From NCBI RefSeq assembly GCF_001183545.1, contig NZ_KQ236688.1, positions 1,827,149-1,891,148 of the forward strand: a stretch of DNA of 64,000 bases, written 5' to 3'. The stretch is from Cellvibrio sp. pealriver. Lineage in GTDB: Bacteria > Pseudomonadota > Gammaproteobacteria > Pseudomonadales > Cellvibrionaceae. Below, in pieces: positions 35,933 to 44,815 of this stretch (positions within the stretch are counted from its first letter, which is position 1; the number at the start of each line of letters is the position of its first letter). The translations under genes and the position numbers were made by a program. The notes beneath the pieces are model-generated. The model searched no databases. It was not told the DNA's origin and was given only the letters and a program-made list of their open reading frames with translations.

Positions 35933-38900
35933 TGTCCATCCCATCCACTGACGTAATAAACCAATCGACAAAACAACCAATAGATCAACCAATAAATAAA
36001 CCAATAGACCAGCAGGTCCGGATTGATGCATTAAATCCACAGCAATCTTTTGCAGTCGCAGCACCGGCAGGCTCCGGTAAAACCGGTTTGCTTACCCAGC
36101 GCGTGCTCACCCTGCTTGCCACTTGCGAGCAGCCGGAAGAAATTTTGGCTATCACCTTTACCCGCAAAGCAGCGGGTGAAATGCAAGACCGGATTATGCA
36201 CGCGCTTTGGCAAGCAGCAGAGCAACCCCAGCCGCAAGATCCACATGCAGTCCGCACCTGGCAACTTGCACAAGATGTATTGCAGCGCGACCGCGAATTG
36301 CAGTGGAATTTATTGCAAAGTCCGCAGCGTTTGCGGGTGCAAACCATTGACAGCCTGTGCCGCTCCATTACCAAACAATTGCCGCTCGCCAGTGGTATAG
36401 GCGCACAACCCGACACACTGGAAGATGCAAACCAAGCCTATCGATTGGCGGTGCGCGAATTATTTACATTGCTCGAACAAGAATCGTCCTTGCGTGATGA
36501 TTTAATGCTCCTGCTGCGGCATTTGGATAACAACCTTGGCGCAGTAGAAAATCTGTTAATCAGCTTACTCGCCAAACGCGAGCAATGGCTTTGCGTGCTG
36601 TTGCAAGCTCGTCATGAAGATGCGCGCATTTATTTGGAAAATGTGTTGCAACTGGTGATCAGCGAACATCTGGAATCAGTTGCTACTTTATTGCAATTGC
36701 ACAGCAGCGAAATTTGCAGCATTGCCGATGCTGCCGCAGCGCACTTACAACAAGAAAGCGAACGCAAAAACCGTATCCATGAATTACTCGGCATCAGTGG
36801 CTTACCCGCTACCGAACCAGAAGCAATCCAGGAGTGGTTGGCAATTGCCGATTTATTATTGACCAACAGTGGAACTTATCGCGCGCGCTTAACAAAAGCC
36901 GAAGGGTTTCCAGCCGGAAAAGAACATGCTGATTTAAAAAATCGTTTTAGCGAATTAGTCGCAGCAATTAGTGATACCTCGCCCGGCGCAGACCAATTAC
37001 TGCATGAAATGCGCTCGCTACCCGCGCCGGAATACGCTGCCGACCAATGGCAATTACTGGACAGCCTTACCAGTATTTTGCCGGTGCTTGCCGCACAACT
37101 CACCCTGGTCTTCAAACAACTCAGCGCAACTGACTATACTGCCATCAGCCAAGCTGCATTGGTTGCACTGGGCGATGACGATTCCCCCAGTGATCTTGCA
37201 TTACAACTGGATTACCGCATCCGCCATATTTTAGTGGATGAATTTCAGGATACCGCAAGCCCGCAATTGGAACTCTTACGTAAGTTGACCAACGGCTGGC
37301 AAACCGGCGATGGCCGCACCTTATTTATTGTGGGCGACGGCATGCAAAGTTGTTACGGCTTTCGCAATGCGAACGTCGGTTTGTTTTTGGATGCACGCCA
37401 ACAAGGAATTGGTTCAGTTGCCTTAACCGCTCTGGATTTGCGCGTTAACTTTCGCTCGCAGGCCGGTGTGGTTAATTGGGTAAACGATATTTTCCAACAC
37501 GCATTTCCCGCACAAGACGATATCAGTCGCGGTGCAGTGAGCTATTCGCCTTCGGTTGCATTTAAACCAGCGATTGCTGGCAATGCCGTCAATTTTTACG
37601 CGTGCACTTATTCAACTGATAAAGACAGCGGTAAAGACAGCGATAGAGACAACGATAAATACAACAACAAAGAAAGCAGCGATGACGATGCACCCTCGCG
37701 CATTAATGCACAGCAACAAGAAGCCGCAAAAGTCGTTGAGCTGGTTCAACAGGCGCGTCACGAGAACCCAGACGGCAGTATTGCGATACTCGTGCGCACA
37801 CGCACCCACTTACAGAAAATTTTGCCTGCACTGAGCGCCGCGGGCTTGCGTTATCAAGCCACTGAAATTGACCGGCTCGCCAGCCGCATGGTGATTATGG
37901 ATTTATTATCGCTAACACGCGCGTTGCTCAACCCTGCAGATCGCATCGCGTGGCTATCGCTATTGCGTGCACCCTGGTGTGGTTTGGATAATTACGACCT
38001 TCATACCCTCGTGACCACAGATTTAGGTGAACGCAATCCACGCCTGAATGAAAGAGCGTTTTCGCTGGTGTGGCCGCAATTGCAGCATTACCAACACATT
38101 GACAATATGAGTAGCGATGCACAGCGTATTCTTGCGCGAGTTGTGCCTGTGCTTCAGCAAACGCTCGCCCATCGTTATCGCAAACCATTACGGCAATGGG
38201 TAGAAGGTTGTTGGCTGGCATTAGGTGGACCCGCTACGGTATTGGATGAAAATGACCGCGACAACATCCAAAGTTTTTTTGCATTGCTGGATAAACATGA
38301 GCAAGGTGGAAGCATTGGTGATTGGCAAACATTTAATAATGCAATCGACCGTTTATATGCAGCACCACAAGCGGATGCAGATGCGCGCTTGCAAGTGATG
38401 ACTATCCATAAATCAAAAGGCCTTGAATTTGATACGGTAATCATTCCGGGATTAGATCGCAGTGCGCGCAGGGATGAAAAACAACTTTTGCTCTGGCAAG
38501 AACGCATTAATCATCAGGGCGAAAAACAATTACTGTTAGGGTCACTCGCCCCAACAGGAAAAGAAGAAGATGCGTTGTACACTTTCATGCGCCGCGAGCA
38601 GGAAAAACAACAAGCGTTTGAATCCACTCGGTTGCTGTACGTAGGCTGCACGCGCGCGATTAAACAATTGCATTTAATCGCGTGTATCAACACCAAAGAA
38701 GACGTGCTACAAGCGCCCGCTAAAAATTCACTGCTGCATAGCATCTGGCCATTTGTGCGCGAGCAGGCGGAATTCATTAACAGCAGCACTAATCCGGCTA
38801 ACACCACTCGTGTCCACACCGAGCAACCCGGCTTACAACATTTATTGCGTTTGCAACCTGACTGGCGCTTACCAGAACTAAAAACAGTTGATTTATTAAG

Positions 38901-39573
38901 TGATTATCGCGGTCATGAATATGCAACATCCAGCAGCCAAACACCGGGTGAAATACAAAATTCTGATGCAACGCTACTTAACGATGTAGAGACCGACAAT
39001 CCACTCAACCTGCCAGAATTTGAAACCACTGCCGCGCGCCTTGCGCGCCACACCGGCACTGTTATCCATGCGGCGCTACAGGCGATAGTGGAAAACAAAT
39101 GGGTGACCAGCCAAACCACTATCGATGCTGATATTTTTATTGCCTGGCAAAAACCTTTTTGGAAAATCCAGTTACAACAACTGGGTTGGAATGGCGATAA
39201 TCTCAACAATGCCCTGCAGAAAACAGCAGCGGCGATCCACCGGATTTTAGCCAGTGACACCGGTCGCTGGCTGCTGAACAGTGATCATGAACAGAGCGCG
39301 TGTGAGTTATCGCTGATGCAAAAAAAACAGCAGGATATAAAAGAATCCGTTATTGACCGAACGTTTGTCGATAAAGGAGTTCGTTGGATTGTGGACTACA
39401 AAAGCAGTGAAGCAGAAAGCGGCTGCACTCTGGATGAGTTCATCGAACAACAGAAAAAAACTTACCAGAGCCAGCTGCAAGGGTATAAAAAATTATTATC
39501 CGCCACCGAAAATATGCCTGTTAAAACGGCGCTTTATCTTCTGTCGTACGGATATTTGGTCGAGTATCCGTGA
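35932..39573 (+). CDS. UvrD/RecB-like helicase-nuclease, AddA-like
   Basis: The 1,213-residue protein has Walker A APAGSGKT (residues 44-51), motif II DEFQDT near 434, motif V-like TIHKSKGLEFD near 825, motif VI LLYVGCTRA, and a C-terminal nuclease with WIVDYKSSE near 1153. It should form a resection complex with the upstream AddB-like protein, with which it overlaps by one base. Two oddities: a Q/K-P-I-D/N repeat at residues 14-27 and a charged D-K-D-S-type linker at 563-582, both encoded by 12-bp repeats. The last 53 bases overlap the convergent oxidoreductase gene. Confidence 0.93.
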   Translation: MSIPSTDVINQSTKQPIDQPINKPIDQQVRIDALNPQQSFAVAAPAGSGKTGLLTQRVLTLLATCEQPEEILAITFTRKAAGEMQDRIMHALWQAAEQPQPQDPHAVRTWQLAQDVLQRDRELQWNLLQSPQRLRVQTIDSLCRSITKQLPLASGIGAQPDTLEDANQAYRLAVRELFTLLEQESSLRDDLMLLLRHLDNNLGAVENLLISLLAKREQWLCVLLQARHEDARIYLENVLQLVISEHLESVATLLQLHSSEICSIADAAAAHLQQESERKNRIHELLGISGLPATEPEAIQEWLAIADLLLTNSGTYRARLTKAEGFPAGKEHADLKNRFSELVAAISDTSPGADQLLHEMRSLPAPEYAADQWQLLDSLTSILPVLAAQLTLVFKQLSATDYTAISQAALVALGDDDSPSDLALQLDYRIRHILVDEFQDTASPQLELLRKLTNGWQTGDGRTLFIVGDGMQSCYGFRNANVGLFLDARQQGIGSVALTALDLRVNFRSQAGVVNWVNDIFQHAFPAQDDISRGAVSYSPSVAFKPAIAGNAVNFYACTYSTDKDSGKDSDRDNDKYNNKESSDDDAPSRINAQQQEAAKVVELVQQARHENPDGSIAILVRTRTHLQKILPALSAAGLRYQATEIDRLASRMVIMDLLSLTRALLNPADRIAWLSLLRAPWCGLDNYDLHTLVTTDLGERNPRLNERAFSLVWPQLQHYQHIDNMSSDAQRILARVVPVLQQTLAHRYRKPLRQWVEGCWLALGGPATVLDENDRDNIQSFFALLDKHEQGGSIGDWQTFNNAIDRLYAAPQADADARLQVMTIHKSKGLEFDTVIIPGLDRSARRDEKQLLLWQERINHQGEKQLLLGSLAPTGKEEDALYTFMRREQEKQQAFESTRLLYVGCTRAIKQLHLIACINTKEDVLQAPAKNSLLHSIWPFVREQAEFINSSTNPANTTRVHTEQPGLQHLLRLQPDWRLPELKTVDLLSDYRGHEYATSSSQTPGEIQNSDATLLNDVETDNPLNLPEFETTAARLARHTGTVIHAALQAIVENKWVTSQTTIDADIFIAWQKPFWKIQLQQLGWNGDNLNNALQKTAAAIHRILASDTGRWLLNSDHEQSACELSLMQKKQQDIKESVIDRTFVDKGVRWIVDYKSSEAESGCTLDEFIEQQKKTYQSQLQGYKKLLSATENMPVKTALYLLSYGYLVEYP
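35975..36010 (+). repeat. Three 12-bp tandem units at the start of the AddA-like gene
   Basis: Units aaccaatagatc, aaccaataaata and aaccaatagacc follow one another (35975-35986, 35987-35998, 35999-36010), with a diverged fourth copy at about 35959-35970. Each encodes an in-frame tetrapeptide of the type Q/K-P-I-D/N. Confidence 0.9.
37618..37677 (+). repeat. Five 12-bp units encoding a charged linker in the AddA-like gene
   Basis: Five consecutive degenerate 12-mers (first two gataaagacagc and ggtaaagacagc) encode the tetrapeptides DKDS, GKDS, DRDN, DKYN and NKES. The array sits between helicase motifs and is likely a flexible surface loop. Confidence 0.9.
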
Positions 39574-40588
39574 CCGACACCGCAGCCGAAACCGACTCAT
39601 TCAATAGCGCATTCGCCGCTGCCAGACCGGAACAATAGGCAGCTTCAATGCGCCCATCCCCCAACCAATCACCGGCGAGCGCCAAACCCAGTTCGGGCCA
39701 TACTGATTTGAGATGCGCCGTGCTTGAAGGCGCTTTTGCAAATCGCCAGCGATGGAAATAACGCGGATACACGCCAGGAATTTTGTTGCCCGGCAGCCAA
39801 TGTGCGAGCAAACGATTAAATTCAGCGAGCATCGCGCTTTGCACCCATTCGGGTGAGGCATCAAGATGCAGGCGCGACCATTCTGCCGTCGCATGCAACA
39901 AATAATGTTCTCCCGCTGCACGGCCGGGTTTTCGATTGTTGTGTGCAACCCACCCGAGTATTCCCTCATTCACAAACGCAGCCGCGAAAGGCAAGCCGAG
40001 CGGTTTGCTCGCTTGTACCATCAACGCAAGGCACGGTTCCATTTCCACACTGTTTGCCACCAAATACGCTTCTGAACCCGTGGGTAGCAGTGCGCGAGTT
40101 TGGGGTGCAGGCAAAGCAATAATGACGCGATGCGCGCACCATACAGAATTGGCCGCTTCAATAATCCAATCATCAGCGCGATGAGTAATCTGCGTGACCA
40201 ATGCGTTGTAAACAATGTGTAAACCTTCAGCCATATCCAGCAGCGGCGATTTCATGCGCGGCATTCCGATGAACCGCTCGCGTGAACGGCTCGCACTCAA
40301 TTGTTCACCATCCCACACCGCTATGGGTGATTTCCATTGTGCGACTGAACCCTCAGCGAGCCACTGCTGCACCTGCGCACGAAATTCAACGGACTTGGCG
40401 GTAAAGTACTGTGCGCCGTGATCCCAACAGCCTTCCGGTTTATCGCGCGTTGCCATGCGCCCACCCGGATTGTGGGATTTTTCCAATACACACACGCTCC
40501 ACCCAGCCGAGCGCAAACGCGCAGCAGCAGTAATTCCCGCCATACCAGCACCAATCACAACAACATCAAATGTATTAATGGGTTTCAC
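39521..40588 (-). CDS. FAD-dependent oxidoreductase, renalase-like
   Basis: The 355-residue protein has an N-terminal dinucleotide-binding VVIGAGMAGITAAARL, then LEKSHNPGGRMATR and WDHGAQYFTA, all typical of renalase-like flavoproteins, and a C-terminal LALAGDWLGDGRIEAAYCSGLAAA that closes the FAD site. Substrate unknown. The start is a GTG at 40588. The last 28 or so residues extend past the usual family end and overlap the convergent AddA-like gene by 53 bases, which suggests a lost stop codon. Confidence 0.9.
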   Translation of the reverse strand: MKPINTFDVVVIGAGMAGITAAARLRSAGWSVCVLEKSHNPGGRMATRDKPEGCWDHGAQYFTAKSVEFRAQVQQWLAEGSVAQWKSPIAVWDGEQLSASRSRERFIGMPRMKSPLLDMAEGLHIVYNALVTQITHRADDWIIEAANSVWCAHRVIIALPAPQTRALLPTGSEAYLVANSVEMEPCLALMVQASKPLGLPFAAAFVNEGILGWVAHNNRKPGRAAGEHYLLHATAEWSRLHLDASPEWVQSAMLAEFNRLLAHWLPGNKIPGVYPRYFHRWRFAKAPSSTAHLKSVWPELGLALAGDWLGDGRIEAAYCSGLAAANALLNESVSAAVSVTDTRPNIRTTEDKAPF

Positions 40589-40692
40589 GGCAAGACCTTA
40601 GAGGAAGACTATTTCAATGCTTTTATTCGATTGAAAAAAGAATTGGGATCACACCCGCGTGATGCATATCTATTTTTAAGGAGGAAACGCTA

Positions 40693-41118
40693 TTACTGCT
40701 GCTGTTTTGTTGACTGGCTAATGTCATCGCTATCTTTTTTGATTTCTTTTAACGCCGCCAGAATAGCCGGTGGTTTTGCAGCGCTGATGGCTGCGGCAAG
40801 TACAATCAGGTCAGCGGTTAAATCGATAAACATAGCAATATTTTTGATATTTTTAAGCCGCTGCTTGGCAGTTCCTATGGTGTCCATCATACTTTTTTGC
40901 GACTCAGCCAATTCTGCTACTACACAATTGGCCGCATCGATATACAACCCGTTTGCTTTTTGGCGAAGGATAATCTCATCCTGAAAAATAAGCTGGGCAT
41001 CAGCGCGCTCAATTTCTTTGCGTTTTATCGCCTTCATTAAACGTTCGTGAATAACATCTGCGCAACCAGTGAGTTCTGCAGCAACTGCTTCGACTTGCGT
41101 TGAGGTAGCTAGCGCCAT
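40693..41118 (-). CDS. Small helical protein with one hydrophobic segment, unknown
   Basis: I do not recognise this 141-residue protein. It is predicted to be almost wholly helical, with a hydrophobic stretch IAMFIDLTADLIVLAAAISAA near residues 94-114 that could be a membrane helix or hairpin core, a cysteine pair (near 19 and 64) and a polar C-terminal tail. No signal peptide. AGGAGA lies six bases before the ATG. It follows a lipoprotein gene by 34 bases on the same strand and the two probably act together. Confidence 0.75.
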   Translation of the reverse strand: MALATSTQVEAVAAELTGCADVIHERLMKAIKRKEIERADAQLIFQDEIILRQKANGLYIDAANCVVAELAESQKSMMDTIGTAKQRLKNIKNIAMFIDLTADLIVLAAAISAAKPPAILAALKEIKKDSDDISQSTKQQQ

Positions 41119-41152
41119 AACGGTCTCCTGTATGTCCTTTTAATTGCGGTTA

Positions 41153-41986
41153 TTACATCGATTCAATATGTTTGTTGATGTCTTTGATATCGCGTGAAAA
41201 TTGTTTGAGCGAATCCTTAATGTCTTGTTTGGAGAGCTTATCCAAATTGTCAAATAACAATTGGTGCCCTCTCGCAATCGTTTGGATTCCTTTTTTCGCC
41301 TCCCGATATTTTTTATCGGCCTGCTCATACTCAAATGCTTTGGTTTGCTGGTGCGCACGAGCAAGTGTTGCAAGAAGCTTTCCCTCTGATTCATCCACAA
41401 ATGACAGCTCTACCTCCAACAATCCGTTAATGGTCTTCCATTCGTTCTCGTTTGTTTTTTGATAATAATCGACTAATTTTTGCATCCCATCCAATGTGGT
41501 TTGCAACGGCTCATTGCCCTCCTTGATAAAATCCCTCACTGCATATTGCTGGTAAGCCGATGTCGCCCATTTTGCGAGAATTTTGGCAAGGCCGGAAATA
41601 GCATCGGCTTGGGTTTTATCAATACCTAATTCGGGATAGGATTTTATCCCCGATGAAAGTGAATCAATATTCGGTGAAACATCAAACGATTTATCACCCG
41701 CCAATTTGGCCAAGGTCTGCATATACGCAGCGGCAGTTTGATGGATTTTTAGCAGGTCTTCATAAGCTGCTTTGCGACGGGCATCATTCTGCTGCGCCAA
41801 TTGCGCAGCCTCGCCCGACACATAAGGTTGCTCGCGATAATAAGTATCGCGAAAACGTGTGGTTAGTTCCGTGTATCCCGACAATGCAGCCGACTGGCCA
41901 GCAAAATCCTGAACCTCTTTGAGATTCGTGCAGCCCAATAGTAAAAGGGTAAGCGTGAACGCGATGGTAATGCGAAAAAATTTCAT
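41153..41986 (-). CDS. Helical lipoprotein of unknown function
   Basis: The 277-residue protein has a signal peptide with lipobox LLGC (cysteine near residue 19) and a mature part predicted as long helices, including TAAYMQTLAKLAGDKSFDV and a C-terminal coiled coil (KKGIQTIARGHQLLFDNLDKL). No known domain recognised. AAGGAGG precedes the ATG. The downstream small helical gene (40693-41118) is probably in the same transcript. The long helical periplasmic layout recalls helical toxins or tethering proteins, but no specific assignment is warranted. Confidence 0.78.
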   Translation of the reverse strand: MKFFRITIAFTLTLLLLGCTNLKEVQDFAGQSAALSGYTELTTRFRDTYYREQPYVSGEAAQLAQQNDARRKAAYEDLLKIHQTAAAYMQTLAKLAGDKSFDVSPNIDSLSSGIKSYPELGIDKTQADAISGLAKILAKWATSAYQQYAVRDFIKEGNEPLQTTLDGMQKLVDYYQKTNENEWKTINGLLEVELSFVDESEGKLLATLARAHQQTKAFEYEQADKKYREAKKGIQTIARGHQLLFDNLDKLSKQDIKDSLKQFSRDIKDINKHIESM

Positions 41987-42053
41987 TAACTGCCTCCTTG
42001 TATATTTTGCGATCTATATTTTGCGATGTAGATTCTGTAAAACGCGATTTGCG

Positions 42054-42614
42054 TTATTTAAAGCGGGACTTTAACCAATCGATCACATCAGATGCATTTT
42101 GGTTGGGCGGAAAGACCGGGTAAAACACTTTGATGACTACACCGTTTTCCACAATCAGGGTCAATCGTTTTATCAGTACCCGCCCGTTATATTCAAACCT
42201 GGGCAATGCCAGTGCTGCCGCAAACCCAAGTGAAGAATCGTTCAATAACTCAAAGGGTAAATGCAAACGGGAAACGGCTTCTTGTTGCGCATCCAGAGGT
42301 TGTGAGCTCGCACCAAAGACTTGAACGCCCATATTATTAAATTCGCGATTCAGATCCCTGAACGCGCAGGATTGCGGTGTACACCCACGCGCACCCGGGA
42401 TGTCATTCCAACCAATCATCGGTGGTGCATCCGGGTGCCCGATCAAAGGATAAAAATATACAACAGTAACACCGACTTCTGTTGCTAAATTAATAAGCCG
42501 CCCTGATGTACTTGATAGTTGCATCGACGGCAGCTGAAAACCAACCAAATGGTTGCAAGCACCATCATCGATTGGAATGGGCAATCCCTCGGGTAAAACT
42601 GATAAGTCTTTCAT
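42054..42614 (-). CDS. Peroxiredoxin (AhpC/TSA, PrxQ-like)
   Basis: The 186-residue protein has a thioredoxin-fold peroxiredoxin core, with VVYFYPLIG and the active site GCTPQSC near residues 81-87: the peroxidatic cysteine with a resolving cysteine five residues later, as in PrxQ/BCP. The later SSQPLDAQ and ALPRFEYNGRVLIKRLTLIVENG are typical. No signal peptide, so cytoplasmic peroxide removal is likely. It begins 13 bases after the DUF1349 gene, suggesting co-expression. Confidence 0.88.
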   Translation of the reverse strand: MKDLSVLPEGLPIPIDDGACNHLVGFQLPSMQLSSTSGRLINLATEVGVTVVYFYPLIGHPDAPPMIGWNDIPGARGCTPQSCAFRDLNREFNNMGVQVFGASSQPLDAQQEAVSRLHLPFELLNDSSLGFAAALALPRFEYNGRVLIKRLTLIVENGVVIKVFYPVFPPNQNASDVIDWLKSRFK

Positions 42615-42627
42615 CCTATTATGTCCA

Positions 42628-43380
42628 TTAAATTCCCATTCGGAAGTCTTTAACGCTTTCGTGAGTCAGGGAGATATTTTCAAACAGGGTTTTGTTGCCA
42701 TCACCTATCGGTGATTGTGAACTGACACCCACCCAAATAACCTTGGGATATTCATTTTTATATAACTTCGCCAAATTCCAGTTCTTGTTGTCTTGCGAAA
42801 AATAAAATGCAATGGTTTTTGAATCAGAGGAAATTTTCAAATACACCGACGGCTGGCCAATGTTCTGGTGATTATTGTCATCCGAGGTTTCAATTGTCCG
42901 GACACTGACAATCCGGCTAACCGCCCTTTCATCCCGCTCGAATGCAAATTTCTGCCACAACGTAGACGATACGTATACATATAACGCACCTGCATCATAC
43001 GTCTGCTTGAACTCGGGGCTCACTTTTGCAGTTAACGTAAATGGTTTTGCATTATCTACTTTGGCAAGCAACACAGGCGCATTACCTACCGCCTCCCCAG
43101 TGCCAGGGTCGTTAAAAAAATCTTTTTTAGCGTCGCTCGTTAAGGTGACCACATCACTATCAACCACCGTATTTTTTTCTGCACCATTCAGACATTTGGT
43201 AAAGGTCACTCCAGACAACTTGATGGAGCATGAATCACCTGCGCCAGCCATGACACCAGAGGTGATTATCGATAACACAGTCACTCCCAGCATCTTTCTG
43301 TAGAAGACTGCTTTCTTGCTTGCCAAGCTGCAAACAGTAGTGATGGCATGTTGTTTTGTGAAAACTCTGTCAGTGCGCAT
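42628..43380 (-). CDS. DUF1349 family secreted protein
   Basis: The 250-residue protein has a DUF1349 (concanavalin-A-like) fold: FFNDPGTGEAVGNAPVLLAKV, then AGALYVYVSSTLWQKFAFE and FYFSQDNKNWNLAK. These folds often bind carbohydrates. A hydrophobic segment near residues 30-48 (MLGVTVLSIITSG) looks like a signal sequence with an unusually long N-terminal extension, so a later ATG might be the real start. The ATG at 43380 has GAGG six bases upstream. Partner peroxiredoxin follows. Confidence 0.8.
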   Translation of the reverse strand: MRTDRVFTKQHAITTVCSLASKKAVFYRKMLGVTVLSIITSGVMAGAGDSCSIKLSGVTFTKCLNGAEKNTVVDSDVVTLTSDAKKDFFNDPGTGEAVGNAPVLLAKVDNAKPFTLTAKVSPEFKQTYDAGALYVYVSSTLWQKFAFERDERAVSRIVSVRTIETSDDNNHQNIGQPSVYLKISSDSKTIAFYFSQDNKNWNLAKLYKNEYPKVIWVGVSSQSPIGDGNKTLFENISLTHESVKDFRMGI

Positions 43381-43493
43381 GGTTGACCTCAAAAAAAGAT
43401 GAATGGATAACCGTAAACCGAGCTTAATTAAAGACTACAGCCAAGCCAGATGCCAGCACTACGCATTACAAATCAAGAATGCGCGCGCACGAG

Positions 43494-44669
43494 TTAGCCT
43501 TGGGGCGCAACTGTCGCTTGCGTTTGCGCTTGCGGTTCCGCTGACAACTCCGGCATCAGTTTACGCCACCATTTAACATTCGCTTGTACACGCTCTTGCA
43601 GTGCCGCGAAAGAAATCACTTGGCCAAACACAGGTGTAAATAATCGTGAATTGGTAGCAATTGCTGCGCTATTCACACGCTCTAACGGGTCATACCAACT
43701 GTGAAACGCCAGATCAAATGTGCCATTGTGCACCGGCACCATCACGTGACCTTTGAGATCAATGTGTGCTTGCACACTTTCCTCCGGGGTCATATGGATA
43801 TCTGCCCAGTCATTATCATAAGCGCCCGTTTCGATGAAGGTAATATCGAACGGACCATAGCGGTTGCCAATTTGCTTAAAACCATCGAAGTAACCCGAAT
43901 CACCACTGAAAAAAATAGCCGCGCCTTCCGTTTTGATAACCCATGAGCCCCATAAAGTACTGTTGCGATCACTCAATCCGCGCCCGGAAAAATGTTGCGT
44001 CGGTGTAAACGCGACAAGTGCGTTGGGTGTTGGCAATTCTTGCCACCAATCAAAACGTACAATTTTTTCTGCCGCAATACCCCATTTTTCCAAATCGCTC
44101 TCCACCCCCAAAGGTACTAAAAATTGTTGGGTTTTAGCGGCAAGTTTTTTAACAGCAGCCTTATCCAAATGATCGTAATGGTTATGGGAAATAAGCACCT
44201 TGCTAATGGGTGGCAGTTCATCTAACGCGATGGGAGCCTGATGGAAACGTTTGGGGCCAAGAAAGCGAAACGGTGATGCACGCTGGGCAAATACCGGGTC
44301 CAATAACCAATATTCGCCATAGATTTTTAACAAAATGGAGGAATGCCCGAGTTTGATGAAATGAACATCCGTATTGGATAGCGCATCTAACTGCGCGCGA
44401 GTCACCTGCTCGACTGGCACTGTGTGCAATGGCGTTTTATTAACACCTCGCTCAAAGAAAAAACGCTTGGTAATTTCCAATGTTTTCAGTAACCCCGGCT
44501 GTGGTGATTCATGGGTGTTGTGAAAACGCCCCTCTTTAAATTGACTTGCCTGGGTTAAAGACTCCGGATTCACACTTGCCATAATATTTGTATTCACAGC
44601 TCCAACTCCCAAAATGATGACCACAATGCTGACTGCCAACCCAGCAGTGATTTTTGCCAACCTACGCAT
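43494..44669 (-). CDS. Metallo-beta-lactamase-fold hydrolase, UlaG/NAPE-PLD-like
   Basis: The protein (391 residues from the ATG at 44669) has an N-terminal membrane anchor (about residues 5-28) and a metal site HNHYDHLD near 155, with HSSILL, FSGDSGYF and HNGTFDLAFH further on, the pattern of NAPE-phospholipase-D-like hydrolases. The anchor suggests a periplasmic or membrane-side enzyme. A GTG at 44705 could add 12 residues but lacks a ribosome site. It is divergent from a TetR-family regulator with an inverted repeat between them, so it is a likely target. Confidence 0.85.
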   Translation of the reverse strand: MRRLAKITAGLAVSIVVIILGVGAVNTNIMASVNPESLTQASQFKEGRFHNTHESPQPGLLKTLEITKRFFFERGVNKTPLHTVPVEQVTRAQLDALSNTDVHFIKLGHSSILLKIYGEYWLLDPVFAQRASPFRFLGPKRFHQAPIALDELPPISKVLISHNHYDHLDKAAVKKLAAKTQQFLVPLGVESDLEKWGIAAEKIVRFDWWQELPTPNALVAFTPTQHFSGRGLSDRNSTLWGSWVIKTEGAAIFFSGDSGYFDGFKQIGNRYGPFDITFIETGAYDNDWADIHMTPEESVQAHIDLKGHVMVPVHNGTFDLAFHSWYDPLERVNSAAIATNSRLFTPVFGQVISFAALQERVQANVKWWRKLMPELSAEPQAQTQATVAPQG

Positions 44670-44725
44670 GACTGCACCCAATAATCGATAATGTCTGTAC
44701 TTCACAATAATTAAACTACACCGTG

Positions 44726-44757
44726 CAGTTTACATATTATTGACAAGAAGTAAACTG
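44726..44757. promoter_or_regulatory. Inverted repeat between the hydrolase and TetR genes, likely operator
   Basis: CAGTTTAC (44726-44733) and GTAAACTG (44750-44757) form a perfect 8-base inverted repeat 16 bases apart. It overlaps likely -10 and -35 elements of the divergent promoters, including a TTGACA at 44740-44745. TetR-type autoregulators bind such sites. Confidence 0.65.
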
Positions 44758-44815
44758 ACAAGTGCAACTTTTTACGAGAGGCGCTAGAATATCGATGCAA
44801 ATCAAGAGGTAAGTG

